DNA from: Macrotrachela quadricornifera
Lineage: Eukaryota > Rotifera > Eurotatoria > Philodinida > Philodinidae
Reading direction: 5' to 3'
Assembly (NCBI GenBank): GCA_022393335.1
Contig: JAJEKB010020060.1
Location: 1-64,000, forward strand
DNA: 64,000 nucleotides
A model generated the notes under the pieces. That model made no database searches. It saw only the letters and a list, made by a program, of their open reading frames with translations, and was not told the origin of the DNA. The position numbers and the translations under genes are program-made. Position 1 is the first letter of the stretch. The number at the start of each line of letters is the position of its first letter. Shown one piece after another: positions 57,779 to 64,000 of the stretch.

Positions 57779-58255
57779 ATGTTCAATACCTGTTTGTAAC
57801 CGGGTCAATACTCAAGGATCAGTAGGTTCGTCAGAAGCCTTAAGACCATATTGAAAGAAGACTCACTAAAAAGTGAACAGGGGGAAGGAGGCTACAACAA
57901 TAGAAGACTATAATTGGTAACTTTAATAGAAAAATCTATTTAATTTGAGAAGTGTGTGTATTTTTTAAATTTAGAAAATAACTCTAAATGTTCAAAGCAA
58001 ATGGGAACCCAAGAAAATAACTTTAAGATGCTCCCCATGTATGGACGCAAAGTCTCATTGAATATTGAGAAATCACAAAATAAAATCCATCACAGAAAAG
58101 TGTATTGAATTCATAAAATGTAAATATGTGTAATATCCAATAAAACAACACCAGCTTATACAGCATATTTTACTGTGGAACAAGAAGTTAGTTTTTCAAC
58201 GCGTTAAAATAGGTGTACTCTTTCTGAATGCTGTGAAATTACGAAATGGAATTGA
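56600..58255. other. Unique interior of the giant element
   Basis: No coding is evident. A (TA)n run lies at 57743-57774. Around 57180-57460 TTCTAGAA-like words are frequent, as in the foldback at 10293. Confidence 0.4.
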
Positions 58256-58259
58256 GTAT

Positions 58260-60060
58260 ATAAAAACGTGCATAACTTTCAACTCGTAAATACCAGTAAA
58301 ATCTCTTTCAATAACCTCAAGAAATAAAGTGATCTTTAATGTTAGAAAACATATTCATAGTTGAACTCGTAAATACAAGTTAAATCTCTTTCAATAACAT
58401 TAAAAAACGAAATATTTTCTAACTTAAGAAAATATGTTTATAGCTGAACTCGTAGATACGAATAGAATCTCTTTTAATAACATTAAAAAACGAAATGATC
58501 GCTAACGTAAAAAAACATATTCATAAATAAATTAGTAAATACGAGCAAAATTTCTTTCAATAACATGAAAAAACGAAGTGATCTCTAACGTAAAAAAACT
58601 GGTTCAAAAATGTACCCGTAAATATGGGTGAAATCTTTTCCAACAACACCAAAAATAAAACTAATATTTAATTCAGAAAGATACGTTCATCACTGAACTA
58701 GTAAATACGAATAAAGTTTCTTTAAATAATAACAAACAACGAACTGATATCTAGCTCAAGCCAACATGCTCATAATTGAACCAGTTAATACGAGTTAAAT
58801 CATTTCCAATAGCACCAGAAAACAAAACAATTTCTCAGTGTAGAAAACATGTTTATAAATAAACTACTTAATACGGGTAAAACTTTTTTTAATAATACCA
58901 AAAACGAAGTGATATTTAACTGAATCTAACCCGTTCAAAATTGAAGTAGTATATACTAAAAAAATTTCTTCCAATAGCATGAAAAAGCGAAGTCATTTCC
59001 AACGTAAAACAACAGGTGCTTAACTGAACTAGTACATATGAGCAAAATTGATTTCAAGCAGATCAAAAAACGAAATATTATTTAACTCATCAAGGGACGT
59101 TCATGATTGAACTGTTACGTACAAGTCAAATCTCTTTTAAGAACGTGAAAAAACGGAGTACTATTTCACTCATGAAAATATGTTCATAATTGAACTGGTG
59201 AACACGTGTAAAATTTCTGTCTATAACGTAAAAAAACAAAGTTATTTTCAACGTAGAAAAACGGGCGCATAACTGAACTCGTAAATATAAGTAAAATACC
59301 TTTTAAGAACATCGAAAACCGAAATAATTTCTATCTCAAGAAAACAGGTTTATAAGTGAACCAGTTAATACGAGTAACACTTCTTTTAATACTATCAAAA
59401 AACGAAGTAGTATTTAACTGAAGAAAACATCTTTATAACTTAACTTGCTAATACAAGTAAAATTTCTCTCAAAAACGTCAGAAAACGAAGTACTGTTTAA
59501 CTCATAAAAATATATTCTGAATCGGACAAGTTAATATCAGTTAAATGCCTTTAAATAACATCAAAAAACAAAATGATTTCAACGTAAGAAAACAGACGTA
59601 TAATTGACCTCGTAAATATAAGTGAAACCTCTTTGAAGAACATCAAAAAACGAAACGATATCTAACGTGAGAATACATGTCCACAGTTGGACTCGCTAAT
59701 ACGAATAAAATTTCAACAAATAACATGAGAAAACGAAGTAATTTCTAAAGTACGAAAACATGTTCATAATTCAACTCGTTAATACTAGTAAAATTTCTTC
59801 GTTTAACGTCAAAAAACGAGGTTTTTTCTAACGTAAGAGAACGTTTTTATGAATAAGCTAGTGTACGAGTAAAATCTCTTTCAAGAACATCAGAAAACGA
59901 AATAATATTCGACTCATGAAAATATGTTCATAATCGAACTTGTGAATACGAGTTGAATCCCTTTTAAAGACATCAAAAAGCGAAATTATTTCTAACGTAC
60001 GAAAACATATGTCTAATCGAACAAGTAAATACGAGTAAAATGGATATAAATAACGGGAAA
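58260..60060. repeat. Satellite, ~83-bp unit, about 21 copies
   Basis: Each unit holds TTGAACTCGTAAATACGAGT (the AACTCGTAAATACGAGTT core is nearly self-complementary), AAATCTCTTTCAATAACAT, AAAAAACGAAATGAT and GAAAACATGTTCATAA. The copies have diverged, and the array runs into the right-end subterminal repeats. Confidence 0.9.
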
Positions 60061-60231
60061 TAACGGAGTTTTGTTTTTAGCCGTAATTAGGTGTCGTGGA
60101 TTTTAGAGATATAAACTGGTTAACATTCCGTAAAAACGGTGTTTTCACGTTACTGATAAGTAAAAACTGCGTTTTTACGAATTTTTAACGCGTTTTTACG
60201 CGTTTTTTTGAGGGTCTTGTCTGTCTGGGTA

Positions 60232-60423
60232 GTGAATACTTACTTCAAGAACAAAGTAAATCTGATTCATTCTTCTTCTGTACACGTAGAAGGTGAACGT
60301 ATCGTTCCTCCTCCTCTGCTGCCACACATATATTGTGTGACAAACGTGTTTAGTCATCAAATTCCTATAAAAAATCTCACTATTATTACAAAATTCGCAA
60401 CAATATAAAACATATAAGTATAT
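60232..60423 (+). other. Putative LINE 5' untranslated region
   Basis: 192 bases between the right end of the TA-flanked element and the ORF1 start. It is unique within the window and may hold the internal promoter, but I cannot define it. Confidence 0.35.
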
Positions 60424-62424
60424 ATGGATAATTATAATTATTATGCTAATTTGAACAAAGAAGATAAAGATCGTATATGTGACAATGAAATTACAAAACG
60501 AAGCCATGAACAATACAAAAGATGTTTAAACTCAAATAATGATAATGAAAAATCGTCATTAAAAAGAACACAAAGCAAGATGGACAACAATCAAGACGAA
60601 TCTGAAGAAACACCTGAAGTTGAAATGGAAAACGATGCCAATCAATGGACTATACAAGCTAGAGCGAACAAACGAGGAAACAAAACATCACGTACAGAAT
60701 CCTTTATTCAAGGTCGAACAATAACATCGTCGACATATAGGCATGATAGAACTGAAAACAATTCAACACGACGTACATCACAATACGAAGAACGAAAAAA
60801 AGAGGAAAGAGAAAAATATCAACAATTGTCAAATTTCGACAACAAACAGTTTGATACACAGAACGAATATCAGATTGTAAATAGTAATGATGAAAGTGAA
60901 AAAATTAAAAAGATGAAGGAAAAAGGAGATGAAAGAGGACAATGGGTGAGTATGAATAAGGATCAGATCTATGTATCAAAGCATGCAATGAAGTTTGCTG
61001 TTGAAGAACGTTTCCCACCAATAAAAATTGAATGCAAGCCAAAACTTATCACCCAAGATGATGCATCAACAATTGTTAAAGAATTTCTAAAATTAGTAGA
61101 ACAAAAATTTAAAAAATTAAACCCAGGTTATTCCAATCCATTGGGATTTGATCATTATATGTTAAACAGCAACGGTGACCTACTATGTTACACAAAATAT
61201 ATTGAATTATTCATCTTTATGTGCGATATTAGCAATTATCCATCAACGATTAACAATACAAAAATTAATCCATTATTACCTACAAAACTACCTGCAAGAA
61301 ATGCATTAATTTTAAAATTTATTGGTAATAAAATTAAAATTGAAGATATAAAGAATATTGTTAAGGAAAGAATAACAAGTGTGTATGCAATTGAAGAAAT
61401 GCTTGGTACAATAACAAATCATTCAAGGCATATTAGAATCGACTTATTATCAAAAGAAGAACATGATAAAATACTAAATTCGGGTAAGTTTGTCATTGAT
61501 GGCCATTTATATGAAATCGACGAATTCTTACCATCACCAAAAATATTAATCTGCATTAAATGTAACTCACCAGGACATATCAAGAAGAATTGCAAATCAA
61601 CTATTGATGTATGTAGAAGATGCGGTCAAGACAGAAATGATGGAGTGGATCATTATGCTTGTGAAATAAAATGTTATCACTGTGGAGGGGATCACAAAGC
61701 AACAAGTTATGCATGTCCAACAATAGCTAAATTTAGACAAGAATTATTACATCAATTAAAAAATAATTCATTTTTATTACCACCACATATTCAATTCTAC
61801 ATTCCACAGCAATTCCGTGACCAAAAACGGAAAAAAGTCTTAATAAATGAAAATAGTGAAAGAACTCAATCCCATACACAACAACAGAACACATTTTATG
61901 GAAATACTGGTGATCAAGGTGCATGGCCATTATTAAATTTAAATCCAAATACAACATTGAATAGAACGATGATTTGGAATTCAGAAATAAAGAAATTGTA
62001 TGAAGAGTTGTACAATCTAAAAAAAGAACATGAAGAAGAAATTAAACAAATAAGAATAGAACATGAAAAGCGGACACAGAAAATGGTAGAAGAGTGGCAA
62101 TTAGTTAATCTTCAGTTAAAAACTCAAACTGAAGTAATGTCCGACATGTACACAAATATCAAGGAGTTACTACCATCAATACTTCAAACTATTCAAATAA
62201 TGAGCCAAATTGTAGAAAATATTAATAACGAAACAACCAACTCAAAAGAAAAACAAACAAGAAATAATATGATTAAAACAATTACTATCACAACTGACAC
62301 AATCAACAAGCAGCTAAGTCTTCTAGAAAATCATCATCAGAAACTCAAAATTATCATAGACAAACAACATGAACTACTATTACGAGGTATGTATCCAAAC
62401 GATCAATCATTTAATGAACCCTAA
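60424..62424 (+). CDS. LINE ORF1, zinc-knuckle nucleic-acid-binding protein
   Basis: ORF1 proteins of this kind coat the element RNA and help bring it to target DNA. The 666-residue frame is intact. The N-terminal ~190 residues are polar and charged. A globular part follows (around 200-375, with FPPIKIECKPKLI and NALILKFIGNKIKI). Then come three Cys/His knuckles between 377 and 432 (CIKCNSPGHIKKNC, CRRCGQDRNDGVDH, CYHCGGDHKATSYAC). A coiled coil runs from about 520 to 580 (LYNLKKEHEEEIKQIRIEHE). Multiple CCHC knuckles next to a separate endonuclease ORF are typical of Jockey/R1-like LINEs. The start ATG at 60424 follows AT-rich leader. Confidence 0.85.
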   Translation: MDNYNYYANLNKEDKDRICDNEITKRSHEQYKRCLNSNNDNEKSSLKRTQSKMDNNQDESEETPEVEMENDANQWTIQARANKRGNKTSRTESFIQGRTITSSTYRHDRTENNSTRRTSQYEERKKEEREKYQQLSNFDNKQFDTQNEYQIVNSNDESEKIKKMKEKGDERGQWVSMNKDQIYVSKHAMKFAVEERFPPIKIECKPKLITQDDASTIVKEFLKLVEQKFKKLNPGYSNPLGFDHYMLNSNGDLLCYTKYIELFIFMCDISNYPSTINNTKINPLLPTKLPARNALILKFIGNKIKIEDIKNIVKERITSVYAIEEMLGTITNHSRHIRIDLLSKEEHDKILNSGKFVIDGHLYEIDEFLPSPKILICIKCNSPGHIKKNCKSTIDVCRRCGQDRNDGVDHYACEIKCYHCGGDHKATSYACPTIAKFRQELLHQLKNNSFLLPPHIQFYIPQQFRDQKRKKVLINENSERTQSHTQQQNTFYGNTGDQGAWPLLNLNPNTTLNRTMIWNSEIKKLYEELYNLKKEHEEEIKQIRIEHEKRTQKMVEEWQLVNLQLKTQTEVMSDMYTNIKELLPSILQTIQIMSQIVENINNETTNSKEKQTRNNMIKTITITTDTINKQLSLLENHHQKLKIIIDKQHELLLRGMYPNDQSFNEP

Positions 62425-64000
62425 TTTTCACTTCTATTCACCAAGTTTAAACATCAATGTCTATGAAGATTTTCAAGGCAGCAGAAGAGAAAAAGAATCA
62501 TTAAAAGAGATAGTTGATGAATGGAATATGAGAACATCTATATCTAGTGTATGTAATATATGGCGTAAAGATAGACCTAATGTAACGTGTGAAAACCTTT
62601 CTCTTATTCTTTATAACTGTCAATGTCTAAGCACCCATATTGCTGATCTTGATATTCTTTTATCAACATATCTACCACAAATTTGTATATTAACTGGTGT
62701 TGGATCAAGAATTAAAAATCTACCGAAAATCGACTCATATTATTGGACGAGCAATGAAGGAACCAACTCTTTTGGCGGTGTAGCAATACTCTTTCATGAC
62801 TCCCTTAAAACCAAAATTGTGGACAAACAAACAAACTTTATTCTAATGGAACTAGAAATTCATCCAAAATCAATTTTAATAGGTGCTATCTATGTTCCAC
62901 CAAACAAACCTTTTCCTCGTCATTTGTTTGATCAAATTAGAAATAAGCCGTTTTACATATTTGGCGATTACAATGCAAAGAATGTCGATTGGTGTTGTCC
63001 ACAAAACAACGCTAGTGGTACTCAATTAAAAAACTGGCTTGAAGAAACAGGATGTGAATTGATACGTACAAATCAACCGACATCAAAACGATCACCAGCA
63101 ATAATTGATTTTGGAATTAGACAAAATGCTAATGGTTGGAATGCGGAGATTTTGAATGAAGGTAATTCTGACCACTATCCTGTTTTAATAAAAACTCCAC
63201 TATCAGCTGGAACAAAAAATTACTTTCGAAAAACAAACTGGAAGATTTTTACATGTTTTCTAACATATGTTTACCCATACCTAAACTCAATTGTCTACAA
63301 TCTACAACCTGATGATTTCTTCGAACTATTTTCAAAGTTGATTACCTCTATTTGGGATAGAACAAGTGAATATTTACCTGTTAAGAAGTATAGACCACCT
63401 TGGCCACCATATCTTGTTCAATTGGCTAGACAACAAAACATTGCAAGACGAAAATATAGAAGATCTAAAAGAAATGAATATTTAGAAAATTATCTATATC
63501 TCAAATATAAATATCAAGAAGAAAAATCTCTTTTTTTACAGAAAAAAATGGAAGATAAAATTTCTTATATATCAACAGGGAATAATATATGGAAATATGT
63601 ACATCCAATGTTCCACCCATTTACAGCACCATTCAAAGGACTAACTACTCCAAATGGTATTATAAAAGATTCACAAATAATAGCTAATTCACTTGTGAAC
63701 TATTATGAAAAGCATTTTGAACAACCAACTATTGACAATAAAAACTTGACACATGTAAATGCCATGAAAATATACGATGATATATCTCAACTGGATGAGC
63801 TATCTCTAGGAAATATAACTCTGGAAGAAGTTATCAATGCATTCAACAAAGCGCAAAAAAAGAAGTCAACAGATTCAGAGGGACTATCTGCTTTTTTAAT
63901 TAACAAATTACCAGCTGAATATATGCAAATCTTCACCATAGCATTTGATAAAATTGCTAAAAAAGGAAGCGTACTTCAAATAAGTAAACATGCAAAAGTC
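62414..64000 (+). CDS. LINE ORF2, endonuclease and reverse transcriptase (partial, runs off the window)
   Basis: The ATG at 62414 lies inside the last codons of ORF1 in a different frame, so the two overlap by 11 bases. The frame stays open for 529 codons to the window end. The first ~230 residues are an APE-type endonuclease: LSLILYNCQCLS at the start, the GDYNAKNVDWCC motif, then a C-terminal SDHYPVLI with the catalytic Asp-His. A linker of ~220 residues follows (RPPWPPYLVQLARQQN, typical before the RT). Then the reverse transcriptase begins (ITLEEVINAFNKAQ ... STDSEGLSAFLINKLP). The YxDD motif lies beyond the window. No stop or frameshift is seen, so the copy could be active. Confidence 0.9.
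   Translation, partial: MNPNFHFYSPSLNINVYEDFQGSRREKESLKEIVDEWNMRTSISSVCNIWRKDRPNVTCENLSLILYNCQCLSTHIADLDILLSTYLPQICILTGVGSRIKNLPKIDSYYWTSNEGTNSFGGVAILFHDSLKTKIVDKQTNFILMELEIHPKSILIGAIYVPPNKPFPRHLFDQIRNKPFYIFGDYNAKNVDWCCPQNNASGTQLKNWLEETGCELIRTNQPTSKRSPAIIDFGIRQNANGWNAEILNEGNSDHYPVLIKTPLSAGTKNYFRKTNWKIFTCFLTYVYPYLNSIVYNLQPDDFFELFSKLITSIWDRTSEYLPVKKYRPPWPPYLVQLARQQNIARRKYRRSKRNEYLENYLYLKYKYQEEKSLFLQKKMEDKISYISTGNNIWKYVHPMFHPFTAPFKGLTTPNGIIKDSQIIANSLVNYYEKHFEQPTIDNKNLTHVNAMKIYDDISQLDELSLGNITLEEVINAFNKAQKKKSTDSEGLSAFLINKLPAEYMQIFTIAFDKIAKKGSVLQISKHAKV

Larger units (their letters stand above)
54638..60229. mobile_element. Giant TA-flanked satellite-built element, 5.6 kb
   Basis: The left end CCCAGACAGACAAAACTC and the right end (other strand) CCCAGACAGACAAGACCC bound the element. 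TA lies directly outside on both sides (54636-54637 and 60230-60231). The ends match the family of 13988-17584 (CCCAKGCAGACAT). Both ends carry AAAAACGCG-type subterminal words. The interior is a series of different tandem arrays (listed separately) with little unique sequence and no transposase. Confidence 0.8.

Overview
This window looks like part of the nuclear genome of a small invertebrate, most likely a bdelloid rotifer. The DNA is very AT-rich. Real genes have introns of about 50 bases, apart from a few introns enlarged by inserted repeats. The gene families (an R-S-E class ADP-ribosyltransferase joined to VWD-like and NHL parts, a NOX5-type NADPH oxidase, a polycystin-1-like protein, tropomyosin) and the dense population of short inverted-repeat transposon derivatives fit that group. 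The assignment is inferred from gene content and style; nothing here fixes the species. All gene models were read by eye from reading frame, splice sites and recalled family motifs.

Layout. Bases 1 to 13 kb are repeat: a 157-bp tandem array, an 8-kb segment bounded by long inverted arms, four copies of a small hairpin element, and two foldback elements, one flanked by TTAA. At 13.2-13.9 kb on the minus strand are five exons of a tropomyosin-like gene, cut at both ends. Beside it is a 3.6-kb TA-flanked element. From 18 to 29 kb lie dispersed elements, a hAT-like element with an exact 8-bp target duplication inside a broken exon, a deleted piggyBac copy, a 1.5-kb element with three internal repeats, several palindromes and a broken minus-strand exon.

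From 29.3 to 35.2 kb is a complete eight-exon NOX5-like NADPH oxidase whose exon lengths sum to an exact reading frame. Two mariner-type or foldback elements sit in its third intron. A dead mariner copy follows. From 37.3 to 42.1 kb is a multi-exon gene that encodes, in order, an ADP-ribosyltransferase, one membrane segment, a VWD-like region, a Ser/Thr linker and an NHL-repeat domain. It carries two in-frame stops. From 43.3 to 45.5 kb is a small secreted cysteine-rich gene whose fourth intron has become a 1.5-kb satellite.

From 46 to 50.3 kb are dispersed elements whose 3' ends carry a hairpin, a near-perfect 1.45-kb palindrome and a hAT-like element. From 50.5 to 54.2 kb, minus strand, is a polycystin-1-like pseudogene split by a 1.97-kb element that still encodes a SWIM-type zinc-finger fragment and has a second palindrome nested in it. 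From 54.6 to 60.2 kb is a large TA-flanked element built almost entirely of satellites; it holds the only assembly gap (10 N). From 60.2 kb to the end is an apparently intact LINE with a zinc-knuckle ORF1 overlapping an endonuclease/reverse-transcriptase ORF2 that runs off the window.

The intact genes are NOX5, the small cysteine-rich gene and the LINE. The tropomyosin and polycystin loci are remnants, and the ADP-ribosyltransferase gene is probably a recent pseudogene or a divergent allele.
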